Shown here: one piece after another, positions 39,217 through 51,057 of the stretch | Layout of the letters: every line of letters starts with the position of its first letter | How positions within the stretch are numbered: position 1 is the first letter of the stretch | From: Ooceraea biroi | Lineage: Eukaryota; Arthropoda; Insecta; Hymenoptera; Formicidae | NCBI RefSeq assembly: GCF_003672135.1 | Contig: NC_039510.1 | Location: 10,540,001-10,604,000, forward strand | Direction: 5' to 3' | DNA length: 64,000 nt | Translations under genes and position numbers: made by a program | The notes under the pieces: generated by a model | Database searches by the model: none | What the model was told of the DNA's origin: nothing | The model's input: only the letters and a program-made list of their open reading frames with translations

Positions 39217-42200
39217 TTAAAGGTCTTCGTAGGAATCGGTGTCACTATAAATGTCGCCAATGGGATCTTCCCTGATAAATTCTCGTTCTACGTACACGAT
39301 GCGAAGGGTATTCGTGAAACCTGAGCCCTGTCGCCATCCTGTCACGACTATCACAGAATCACCAGTTTTTACGAAGCCGCGACTCTTGCCAAAGTTCAGG
39401 CCATATTGTACGCGCACGTCCACGTCCTTTACCCAATCAGCTAATGGTGCTTCTGTAATGAAAATTGCAATATTTCTCGATAGTAACAATAAAGTCTGCT
39501 AAAGAAAGCAAATCTTGATCGTACAATCTCAAACATTTAATAAATACTTTTTGCAGATGCCGCACCTTCATAATATAACGGCAATATTCCGCGGTACAAG
39601 TGTGCCTGTCGAGCAACTTGATGGAACCTGGTAACAGCAATAATTGGGCAACGGGGCCTGTATTTCGCGATCAGATGTGCGGATCGACCAGACGTCGTGA
39701 TAACGATGATAGCACTAGCCAAACATTTAACAGATGCTTCGACAGAGGCGATGGCAACGGCGTGCGTCGCGTCGATAGGCGGTAAAGCTTTGTTCGACAG
39801 GTCGTGGAAAATTTGGGTTTGCCAAATCGCTGCCTCCGCTTCCTTACAAATGTTGGCCATCGTGCGAACACATTCCAGGGGATAATCTCCTTTCGCGGTT
39901 TCACCTGAAAATACGATCATGTATTAATATGTATTTATATATCTAATTTTTTAATCAGAATCAAATTGCATCTCTATTCTATCCAATTCATGTAGAATTA
40001 TATGTTCTATTTTTATCTTATCTGTTTTATTTTTATATTATAGAAATATAGAATTATATTTCTATTTTTATCTTATCTGTTGTATTTTTATATTTACACT
40101 TATCTTATAATCATTATGTATTAATATATTATCTTTAATTCCCTCTTATCTTGCAATTTGTTTTATATTATTTCGTCTTGCCATTACTTTATTTGATATA
40201 CAAGATTACCTGATAACATGACGCAATCGGCACCATCCAGAATGGCATTGGCAACGTCCGACGTTTCGGCTCTCGTGGCGCGTGGTTTCTTCACCATGGA
40301 TTCCAGCATCTGCGTGGCGCAGATTACGGGCTTGCCGACCTTATTGCATCTACTGATCATAGACTTCTGCGCCAGGAACACCTTCTGCGGCGGTATCTCT
40401 ATTCCCAGATCACCACGCGCCACCATGATACCATCAGACGCGTCGATGATCTCGTCCAGATTCGTCATACCTTGCTGGTTCTCGATCTTCGATATGACTT
40501 TGATATTTTTACCTTTCTCGCCGAGAATTCCGCGAATCTCGGTTAACGCGGCAGCGTTCCTGATGAAGGAGGCGAATATAATGTCGACTTCCTGCTCGAC
40601 GCCAAACTGAAGATCGGACTTGTCCTTTTCGGACACTGCTGGAAGATCTACCGGCACCCCCGGTAAATTCACGCCTTTGCGGGAGCCCAACATACCGCCA
40701 TTTTCAACAGTAGTCGAGATTAAATTAGGACCTAAGAATAACAAAAGAAATTATACATTTCTTGTTTCCAACAATTAATAGTTATTATTATTATAAAAAT
40801 TATAATAAAATAACTAATTTATACGCCTAGTTACAAACTAATTGTTCTTCTACATTTAAATTTGAACAGTACAATTATCATCGAGTACTCACATTCCATA
40901 CTGCTAGAATTTTTAAATATTTATATTTTAAAATATAGAATATTTTAAATATAAAATATTTTAAATATTTTAAGCTAAAAGAATATACAATGTCCGAAAA
41001 AAATGAGAAAATGATTTTGCAGATTACTTCAAATGAACTTACTGATGGCGGAGACGATGAGAGAGATCAACCCGTCGTCCACGAATACGCGGTTTCCCGC
41101 TTTCAAGACCTTCGCAATATTGTCATAGTCAACGTAGACAACTTGGGCGTTTCCTTTCTCCATGTATGCCTTGTCCGTGGACAATTTAAAAGTTTGACCC
41201 TTGACTAGTTCAACCTCAGCCGAACCACCCTAGTAAAAAAAAACAATACAGTTTTAGAATATTATTAATCGTAATATCGCCACTGATTAAAATCCTGTTC
41301 TTAGACATAAACATCATAATAATCACGTACGCCTTCTAGGAGACCAGTACGGATCTCAGGACCTTTCGTATCGAGAGCGATGGCGACGGGAATGTTAAGG
41401 CCAGCGCGGGCAGCCAGATTCTTTTGTGCCTGGCGAACGTTGGCGATGGTCTCCGCATGATACTCGTGAGAACCGTGAGAAAAGTTCAATCGGGCGATGT
41501 TCATCCCCGTCTCGATCATCTTCTCTAGAGTCTCCACAGACCTGGACGCGGGACCAATTGTACAGATGATGCCGGATAGGCGAACGAAGGACACCCGACT
41601 ATCGATGTCCAGGGCACACATGTGATCCAGCTGACTCTGAGCATACAACGCCTGGGTGTTTGGTTTGCCAGCCATCTGCCAAAATTTAAAGAGCTCAGAA
41701 GAAATTCGCGCTGAGCATATCTTAAGCGTTATAAAGCTTTACGTGAACTGAATTTAAATAAGACAAGAGTGGAATGTATAATCATAAGTAAATGGTTTTT
41801 AATACATCTGCCAGCTGGTGCAAATTAGCATTGTTTTTTGACAAAATAATCAACAAAAGCCAGTATAATTAAAATATGAATATTTCAGAAAAAAAGTTCG
41901 TGGTGAAAAAAGAAAAAAGCTGGTGATGATAAAACTTTTGGTAATGTTTTTAAGATACGATATATGATATATAGTTTTTATAATATAAAAATAAAAATTC
42001 TATATAACAAAGACAAAAAATCCACATCTGAAAAATCAGAGATTAGATCTTCGCCTCTTTGCTGAGGATGATTAAAAAGGATGAATCAAAGTATAACATC
42101 ACGCCTTCTATCAACTAAAAATAGGTGCTATGACTAAAACGTAATATTCGAGAGCGATTTGCATGCAATTAACATCAAATTTCAATTCAGTGTCTACATT

Positions 42201-44680
42201 GTCTGATGTCATATGAGTAAACGCACAAATGATTAGCATTAATGAATTAAATTGCATTGTACATACATTCCAGGGGTGGGACACTATATGAACTTCGATT
42301 CACAATATTTATTAAAAAGAAAAATATAATAAAAGACAACATCTATCGATAACAAAATATTATTCGTGAATTCAGCGCAACATGCACGCAAAATAAAATC
42401 AAGAAGTGGATGTAATTGAAAGGTTCAATTTTTTAAAACGCTTTCGATCACTTATATTGCCAATTTGACCTTTTGTCCTACGAATAGATTATCACGAATA
42501 AGATATATAACATACAGCGAAAATAGCGGCGACTTAGAAGCGCTTCTCGTCTCAAGGCGCCACTACTTCTGGTTACGAACATAGAACCGCAGCAGCAAAA
42601 ATAGACACGTTCATAGACGTAATACAGCCAATACGAACGTAGAACAATGGATGATTATGAAGACAATAGGCCGCAAAACAAACACGTTTATATTGTACGT
42701 GATAATCATATTTTATATGTCGCGTAAAAGGTAAGCAGGCAATTTGCAATTTCTTAAATAACTTTCCTTTAAATTTAAATACGTGATTATTGTGTCAGTT
42801 TTCCAATTTAAGCGCAAAATGAAAAAAAATGATATTCGGCAAAAATTAATAAGCATTTATTATTATTTTTCCTTTATTTTTGTCTCTTTATTGCACCGTG
42901 ATTGCTTTTTTCATTTTGACAGATCTTGATTAGCGAAAGAAAATTCAGAATCAAAGAAGCACATTTGGCGCTAAGAGTACGTTATCACGATAACATTGTT
43001 TGTTTGTCTGAGGTGCCAGACAATTTCGGACACGTCATAATTGTTTTGCATAATCAGGATCATTTATCTTCGAAAACCTAACGATGAGGAAAATAAACGT
43101 TGGTACATGCAGATAAACAACGGTGAAATTGATATCGCTAAAAGAGTAACGGCATTAAAACATTAGCATCGTATTACACAGAAGCACCTCATTTTACACG
43201 CCTCCGTCATGTAAAGACGTGCAATGTGGCGTGACACATTGTAAAGCCCGATTTACGCGAAAAAAATTAAGATATTGAGGAGAACGTTAAATTCAAAGAA
43301 CAATGATCTATATGATATATGCAGTCATTCATTTATCTTTTCATCGTCTACGATGAACAGACGCTTGTTAGCAAGGTGACATGGTTCTGCGCCGTTTGTC
43401 GTATTGCACCTGGATTTGATTCTGACGAGCAAATGTGAACTCGAATGTACAAAGTCTTATACTAAACGGTGTTAATTGTAAGTTGCAACACGAAGCAACT
43501 TGAATCAACGGTGCATATGAAAAAAAACGTCATTTGATACGTGAGGAATATTTTGTAAAACTATATGCTTCTATCTCTTTTGTATCAGCTATACAAATAT
43601 AGTATAATGTTACGATAAATATTATTTAATAAAAAAGCGATAAGAAGTGGAAATAATTATAAAAATAACAATAATATTAAAAAGTATTATAAATAAGATT
43701 ACATAATTAATTATGATTAGTTAAGGCAGGGTGCATAAACCTGTATAACATTATACTATTAATATTCCATTATAAAATACCATTGAAAAACGTGGAACAC
43801 GTTAGCGATAATGTCTATTTTTACACCAAAAATTACTAGCGATTATAAGCAAGAATATTTTAAGAAAATAAGTTTGAAAACTTTGATGAATCCCTTTGTC
43901 GATCGAAAATTTCGGTAGACACAAAGATTTAGCTGTTATTGTGAGCAATCTTACTTTCTGAAAAAATCTAACAAAAAAACAGAGTTTTTTCAGCAAGAGT
44001 CGCGAATCTCAAGGTTATCGCATAAAAGAGCATGAAGAAGTTAGACTCATAATGACTTTTACTTCGACATATTCATACCGTAACCAAAGGCACAATTAGC
44101 AAACAATGTCTCCGATTAATTTGTACATAACCATATCAAAGATGTCTGATGGCAGACACACAAATAGATTATTTGTACGTGATTCTCGTGCTTCTTAATA
44201 CAATTATTACGTCTATTGTATATATCTGGGACCTTCAAAGTGCGACACAAGCGGACGTATTATCCGCACGTGCGAACACACCACAAACGCGTGCATGCAC
44301 AAAAACGACAGAAAATTCCACAAGCAACGGAAAAAATAAGAAAAGGAGCCGTGTCGACACCGCTTATAATTTTGGTGAATTAAACTCTGCACGTTGCAAA
44401 CCTGGCGTGAACCTGGCACTCGACTTTAACAAAATCAAACTTCTCGTTGCAAATACAAAAAATGCATCTGACCCCAACAATTGCCGTCGTCCTCATCACC
44501 GAACATCCAACACAAAGATCTCGCGTTCAAAGCACAGCAACTTGTTAATTCACCAAAACTACATCGTCACAACAGTCAAGAGCCACTGCAAACTTCAGCA
44601 AATCCTAACAAGGGGGGAGAAAAAGATCGATCACGATCGGGTGACAGTGGTACCTGATCGTCGACGGTGATCCAGACCAT
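39217..44680 (-). CDS. PyK: Pyruvate kinase
   Basis: Last step of glycolysis: phosphoenolpyruvate + ADP to pyruvate + ATP, cytosolic homotetramer. Six coding exons on the minus strand: 44680-44654, 41675-41331, 41229-41043, 40731-40210, 39904-39548 and 39452-39217, giving 557 aa. Exon 1 encodes only MVWITVDDQ and joins in phase 0 to MAGKPNTQALYAQSQLDHMC; the AG acceptor directly abuts that second ATG. Motifs in order: SGIICTIGPASRS, NIARLNFSHGSHEYH, DTKGPEIRTGLLEG, the active-site signature VISKIENQQGM with catalytic Lys, MVARGDLGIEIP, QMLESM and SGETAKGDYP. All junction phases agree with the Drosophila protein. The protein ends with an acidic tail (REFIREDPIGDIYSDTDSYEDL) beyond the usual IRIVYVE end. 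Exon 1 lies 3 kb upstream in a GC-rich promoter region. Confidence 0.96.
39993..40096. repeat. Two-copy 57-bp tandem duplication in a PK intron
   Basis: A unit beginning AGAATTATAT and running through TCTATTTTTATCTTATCTGT is repeated directly about 57 bp later with a few changes. It lies in the intron between PK coding exons 4 and 5. Confidence 0.7.
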
Positions 44681-45170
44681 TTTGGCGGGCTGTGCAAAGA
44701 AAAAACGGAAGAGCGAGATTAGTGACGGTGCGTTTGCGACGACGCCGCCGCGAAGACTCCGTCCGACTGGAACAGTCGCGCGCGAATGCGGCGGCCCGGC
44801 GACGAGGTGCGATGAAATGCACCGCGTCGTCGTCGTCGCCGGCGGCCGGAAGTGCCGACGCACCGGCCGGAAACGGAGTGGGAAGCCGAAGACGATACCG
44901 TGTTGCATCGACGGAACGACGGCGATGCCAGTGCATACGAGAGGCTCACGAAAATCGCGACGGCGCTCCCTCATCGGCGCTACCCGGGATCCGAAAATAG
45001 GTACATTCACCGTGGGATCGTGTATGCACTTCCGGAAATATTTTCGGTGCATCGTGAAGGGGGAGAGATCGATCAAAATGGCGCGGAGTGACTTCGCGTT
45101 ACGTTCAGGGTGAATGCATCCTCGGGAAGATGCGTAGGGTAGCTGGAGAAGTTGGTGCTTTGACAACCCT
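44655..45170 (-). promoter_or_regulatory. GC-rich promoter / 5'UTR region of pyruvate kinase
   Basis: Composition switches abruptly to CpG-rich DNA around the first PK coding exon (44680). It includes CGACGACG and GTCGTCGTCGTC trinucleotide runs at 44735-44840. Long overlapping open frames on both strands reflect composition, not genes. No clear TATA box is seen, consistent with a CpG-type housekeeping promoter. Confidence 0.5.
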
Positions 45171-46172
45171 GTTTGAATTTTATAAATAAATAAAAAAAAG
45201 AGGGGAATTTCATGCGAAGAAATAAATACACGTCTGACAAAAGGAGAGAGAAAGAGAGAGGAAATATGTCAGGGAAAAGTCGCGATTGCCCAAACTAGGT
45301 TTCAAAAAAAATAAAAGAAACCACTCGTTTGCACTGATAATCGTTATCGTTCGAAAATGTTCGATTTCGTCACACGAAATATGTCGCAGGACATTTTATT
45401 TTGGAAACATTTTTTTGGTTCTTATTTTTCCGTTTTGTTTTACGAATGTTTGTTGTACAAATATATACACACACGATAGTTGGATCTTAATCACAAGATT
45501 CCTGCATTTCTAAGAATTATTTTTCAAGAAGTTGAATGCAATATAACAAATATGTAAAAGCATGTATCTATCATCATTAATGCATTAAGTTACTCGTGTA
45601 ATATTCCTAAGCAAAGTATCGACAATATGCGTTTTCCTCGTTACTGATCATGTGATGTTCTCTGTTCATATTCTGCGGCTTTCGCTCAGAGCATGCGTGA
45701 GCACGTGTCGCTGCAAGTAATCAGCTGATACAGCGCAGTTCCTATCACGTAATTTCACGCAGTAATAAAGGATAATGTCAATGCTGCATTATCAATCACG
45801 TTATGCCGTCATGATATACAACATACGTATGAAGTAAGAGCTGATATAAAATAATTTTCTTATACGTTAAATAATATCTAATAGCATACTAGATTCATTA
45901 AAAATTATTTTCCGCATTAAAGTCAAGATAAATTCAATCATTTATAGTTACATATTATTTATAGTTATATCTATTTTGATCCCTCAACTTTAATATTCTC
46001 GAACTTTGTTGATAACGAATCGATATTAAAATTGAAACGCATTTAGAAAACGCGAGTACTGGTCTTGAAGAGTAATATCGATAATAACACTGGAGAACAC
46101 GAATTTTTTGTCGGGCCAATGGCAACTCATTCTGATAGGTTTTTTCCCGTAGAATCCAAATGTGGAAATGAA

Positions 46173-46920
46173 AATAGTGAATTGGCTCTAGTGTTTAAAC
46201 AAAACGGGGTCAAATGTGCAAAAACCGTGGGTTTTTGGTCATTTTTGAACACCTGTAGAAAACAACGGGAGCTCCTAGAACTGTCTAATTGAGATTAAAT
46301 GAAAGCCTAAACTTTGTCCTTTTAGGCTATAGATCGAAAAATGAGGTGCCTTTAATTTGGAGTAACAATTTTTTTACGAGCGCGCACTGATTCCGCCACA
46401 TGCTTTTCTGGCCGCGTGCACTGTTCTCTCCAATTATTTTATCACTAGCATCCCCTGTCTTCGGCTTCGTCTGTTTTTCTACAGTATATTCACCACAAAT
46501 GTAGCAAAATACATCTGGATGATTAAGACAAAGTTTTCGTAATGAACTCATATTTATACAAACCTTAAATCGTAATTCCAATGTTTATACGATGTAAATA
46601 AATAAGAATGGTACCTCGCACTTGCAAACACACTTTATGACTCGTAACAAACTCACGAGATGCATCTGCTCATACATGTGGCGGATCGCATGTGGCGGAA
46701 TTGATGCGCGTTCGTAAAACAATTGTTACTCCAAGTTAAAGACACCTCATTTTTCAATCTATAGCCTAAAAGGACAAGGTTTAGGCTTTCATTTCATCCT
46801 AATTACAAAGTTCTAGGAGCTCCCGTAGTTTTTCTACAGGTGTTCAAAAATGACCAAAAACACGGTTTTTTGCACTTTTGATCCCGTTTATTTAAAAAAC
46901 CAGAGCCAATTTAGTATTTT
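46173..46920. mobile_element. Foldback / MITE-like element with long inverted repeats
   Basis: Left arm 46173-46403 is an imperfect inverted copy of right arm 46688-46920. Shared blocks are TTTTTGGTCATTTTTGAACA, GGGAGCTCCTAGAAC, AAATGAAAGCCTAAAC, CTTTTAGGCTATAGAT, GGAGTAACAATT and TTCCGCCACATGC. The internal ~280 bp holds a minus-strand protein fragment (separate entry). Weak similarity continues outward to about 46110 and 46975, so exact ends and target-site duplications are uncertain. No transposase is present, so the element is non-autonomous. Confidence 0.8.
46327..46551 (-). pseudogene. Fragment of a repeated Cys-rich (FCYICGEY) protein inside the foldback element
   Basis: The minus strand reads MSSLRKLCLNHPDVFCYICG then EYTVEKQ before running into the right-hand edge of the inverted arm. 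I recognise CYICGEY...K.Q as the start of a repeated arthropod protein family of unknown function that carries Cys-x2-Cys zinc-ligand pairs. Only about 25-30 residues match; the following sequence is arm-derived and the rest of the family's sequence is absent. The fragment is probably the remnant of the autonomous parent element's open frame. Confidence 0.45.
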
Positions 46921-47763
46921 AAAGGCCAGATTCATGTTTAACGCACCCAAATTAGTAAAGAATACCCATTGCCTTAAAAACAATCTAAAAACGATAAAAT
47001 TTTGTTGACCAGTGTAATAGTTTAATGTACAATTTTTTAAATGGCTATCTTAAATCTGAAATAATTTTTTTTTATGAAAAAGATATTACAAGAAGAGATT
47101 GAATTTAAGAAGATTTAATACAAAGTGATGCAACGTGCACCAGAAATAAATTTGCTCTTATCGGCCATTTTCCCTCTATCTTATTTTTTCTTTGACTGTA
47201 TCCCTCGTTATAAATCAGGTTACGCATGCTGCACGCGTGCTGCATGACGTGATAATAACTCGTGCGTATCGCAATTGGAATAATCTTTCACTGAATACAT
47301 TAGGTCGAGTCCTTGACGTACGAATATATATTGTACTTTTGATGTATGATTTGATCTATTTTTAAAGTAAACCATCAATTTAGTGATCTATTAAAAAAAC
47401 CTATTGCTTTAAATTTTTAAAGATTCGATCTTTAGAAACAAATCTTTAGAAAGTAAATTAGGAATTAATATATAGTATACAACAAATATTAAATTTAAAG
47501 CAAAATTTTTCGTTTATTTTATTTTCATATATCTATTTCTTATATTTTCGTTATATTATATGTAAAGCATTATACGTGTTATCCAGATTTTAAAGAAAAA
47601 AAATGATCAATTGTTAGTGTTGATGGTATCTAACAAAAACAATATAAATGTATTTAATGGAATTCTAACAGACAAATCTATCAATAGTGTTTCGGATAAG
47701 ACAATTTATGCATTTGCGATCAAATTAAATTTTATAATCATTGTATTATATATAAATTCATGA

Positions 47764-47961
47764 TCACTTGATTTAACTCCTTTTGATGTTTGGTTGTAGA
47801 GTTTAAAGGCAATAAAGTTTATGAAAGACCAATAGATAAGACAAAATGTGCAAATATTACAACGAACTGAGCATGCATTGCAGCAAATTCAAGAGCCTGG
47901 AATTTTTGAAAGAATATACTTCTATGCTACAACAAGCTCAATGCTGTGGTTAGATGAATAG
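47764..47961 (+). pseudogene. Decayed C-terminal end of a DDE-type transposase
   Basis: Read through two stop codons, the plus strand gives SLDLTPFDVWL*SLKAIKF, then ALQQIQEPGIFERIYFYATT. This resembles the SPDLTPLDFFLWG ... R(I/V) C-terminal segment of insect Tc1/mariner-like transposases, including the conserved Asp after LTP. Nonsense codons at TAG (two places) show it is dead. The upstream catalytic part is not recognisable. The family assignment is tentative. Confidence 0.4.
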
Positions 47962-48772
47962 AAACTATATCTAATATTTGTAATATCTCAGTTATCAAAT
48001 GCATGTTAAAGTAAGAAATGTCATAGAAATATTTTGCTTTTGTCTGATGGCCATAACTTTTTAAGAATTGGTTTTAGGCCCCAAATTTATTCAGACTTTT
48101 TTCTCATCTTGGTCTATACCACTATCTCCCAAAGTTTGTAACCCTTTTTCCAGAATATATCCTGTATGTATATATGTATATATATGTGTATATATTTCTT
48201 TTCTATGATCACATGTCAACATTTTACGTTAGAGACCAAATAATGCTCTTCAAAATCCTATTTAAAAATTCACAGTACTTCATCCAACAATTAATTTCTT
48301 CTATTTGACAATATACATCAAAATCTAGAAATTATTAGCAGAAATTAACTAGAAATTATTAACAGAAAATTATATCATCATTGCACATCAAGCAAATGAC
48401 TTCACACAGCTGTAACTTTTCTGTTGAAACAGAACTGCGGCTTGAAACGCCGTCCGCTAATACCCAAAATACCCAGAGACCTTGAATAATTTTCATAATT
48501 GAAGATTGTTTCAAAATACGCAGAACTATGGAAGAAGAAAATCGATACAATAACACAAGTAGAAGATTACTTGAAAGCAAGGATTACCTTTACTCAGTTG
48601 CCTGGTAGAAATGCAGTAGCGAGAACGCAAAATCAGTGATTCGTAAATGGATGATGCGACAATAACGTCAGACAATCGAACACGAAACAAACCTTCCGGC
48701 AGTTTCTGATAGACTGGCGTTTTGAGGACGCGGAAGGTCACCACTCCCTAGTGACTTTGATCATGCGTGATG

Positions 48773-48794
48773 GTCGGCAATATTCATTGCCGAC
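48773..48794. repeat. Perfect 9-bp hairpin
   Basis: GTCGGCAAT - ATTC - ATTGCCGAC forms a perfect stem with a 4-nt loop in otherwise ordinary spacer DNA. No associated gene is evident. Confidence 0.5.
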
Positions 48795-51057
48795 TTGCCG
48801 GCTGATTCTCAGCAGCGCGATAGTTTACCTCGCACCTAGATGTTGACCAATGAAATTATAAATATTCTAGTAAATTTGCTCACTTCTGTAATTTTCACCC
48901 AAGTAATATGATACACAATCGACCCCCTGCTGGCAACTAAATAACTAGATAGGGAAACGTTGCGAACGAGACGAGGATTCGTTGCCAGAACGATCGGAAA
49001 TTGGTATAATTGGTCGAAAACTGGTTCTAAAAATCTAGAGTCTTCCTTTGAACATCGTCCGCAGAATTGTAAAAAACAAATTCTTTGATCGGTGTAGAAT
49101 TAAATCCGAATTATATTCAAAATCTCATATTCCCTCTCTCTCTCACTTTTACTGATATACTAATATCTCTACTAATATATTATCCCTTTTCACATTAACA
49201 AAAAGCGGTAAGAAAGGCGGAGTGATGTAATATAATAAATTTTATATTATTGTTCCAACTGTGAAAATGTAATAAAAATTTTCTTGACTATGAATGTTCA
49301 AAAAAACCTATGTTTAACAAAAATATGTAGCATATACACACACATTTTAAAAAATATATATAATGTTATATATATTATATTCTAAATTTATTACTTACAA
49401 TTTTAGCCATTGTAGAAATTAAGAGAGTCCGCGAACTGGATTTGATTCACTGTTCACGTTCACTGTTCGAGCGTGTTTTATACTACGATAATACGTGATT
49501 AAGTTACTAATAATTCTCTCTTCCTCTCTCCCCCTCTCTCATGAAACTCTTACGTACATAAAGATAAGGCCTCACCGAATCCACGTTAAAAAAAGTGCCG
49601 GAACAATCAAGTATCATTTTTTCGAGTTGTAACAGTAATATTAATTCAGTCTGAGTCAATCAAAATTAAAGATTAAAAAGCACGTTTAGAAAAGTAACAA
49701 CAAAGAATAACTTGCGTCTCACAGAGACAAAAGATCTGCAAGTAAAAATGGTAATAAATAAATTTAGAAACAAACCGGTTAATCGGGGATCCGATTTGTG
49801 TTAGGTCTCTACTGATGGGAACGTGCTCTCTCTCGATAGTGGCGTGACTCAATTTTATAATATTTACGTAACCCTTTAACTGCCCATGACCTACGCATGC
49901 AGTTAGCAGCTGATGATTGTGAGCAGTATTATCTCTATTAGCGCCCACTTTATCTCGTAAGAACGTGGCCATTATCTATAATGCATATTTATGCAGATGC
50001 ACACTTATGTATAATATTGATTATAGCGATAATGCAGGTAAAATTTGGCCAACGGAAATAAAAATTATTTTGTAAAGATATAAGTTTTACATGAGGAATT
50101 TTATATGAAGGATTTATCTGGACTTGTAATTTCATACCTCAAATTATGACAAAAAATTATAATTTTTATAAATTATATTAATGTAATTTTACAATGTGCT
50201 TCGTTGAAATATTATTTAAATAGTTTTTTTTATTGGAAGAGAGAGAGATATTCGTTACTTGGTCTGTACGATGCTGCCCACTGACGTTAGATCACGGAAG
50301 CTTGTTTTCATGCAGACCCATCGATCATGATTTACATGAATACGCGAATCGCTTATGAGACGCACTTGTTGCTGATCTCAATTAAATCATGCCTTCCTAT
50401 ACATAAACTTCTCACACATAAATATATAAAATTCTATAAAATTCTCTATCTTTACTAATTAGCTAAATATACGTGTATAAGAACAATATACACAGCAAAT
50501 ACATTTCAAGAAATATTAATAATATTTCTGCCCATCGACATTAATTAAATTTGGAAAGCATTTTTAAGAAATCATCCATGTCATTATTTTTCCATGCCAC
50601 TTATCTACATACACAGCACTAGCTGTCACTGTCGTGTACACAGATATCTTGTATCATTCAGTTTAACTGCCACAAGCATTTTGGAGCACATTGTATACTT
50701 CCGTCAACGATGGGACCTTGAAACAGAAGCAGTTTCGAGACACCCTATATGTTACTCGCCTAATAAGACCAAAAAAAACAGATAACTCGAACGTTCTTTG
50801 CCGATCGCGTTTCGCTCCTCGAGAATCGTATTCTCTTTCTTTCTCTCTTGTTACGAGAAAACCGTGACATTGGAAAAGAAGGTAGAAAACAAATGTACAA
50901 AATTGTTGTTGACGCAATAAGACCCCCCACGAGCTGAACAGGCGGGCTGATAACGATTTTACTGTCGCCGTTACTGTCTGGATGCGTGTTTCTCCCATTC
51001 AGTCCAATCAGTCTGCTTTATACCGTCTAGACGAGTGTCCGGAGCAACTGCAACATC

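Larger units (their letters stand above)
46976..51057. other. Spacer upstream of PSAT
   Basis: AT-rich DNA with a transposase remnant near 47.76 kb, a short perfect hairpin at 48773-48794 and two unassigned minus-strand open frames (48359-48744). The last ~130 bp (about 50930-51057) has mixed composition and is the likely PSAT promoter and 5'UTR. Confidence 0.4.

Noticed and set aside
39251..40610. Plus-strand frames of up to 130 codons
   Set aside because: Antisense shadows of pyruvate kinase exons.
44576..45166. Large overlapping frames on both strands (up to 196 codons)
   Set aside because: CpG-rich composition removes stop codons; the only supported coding here is the nine-codon PK exon.
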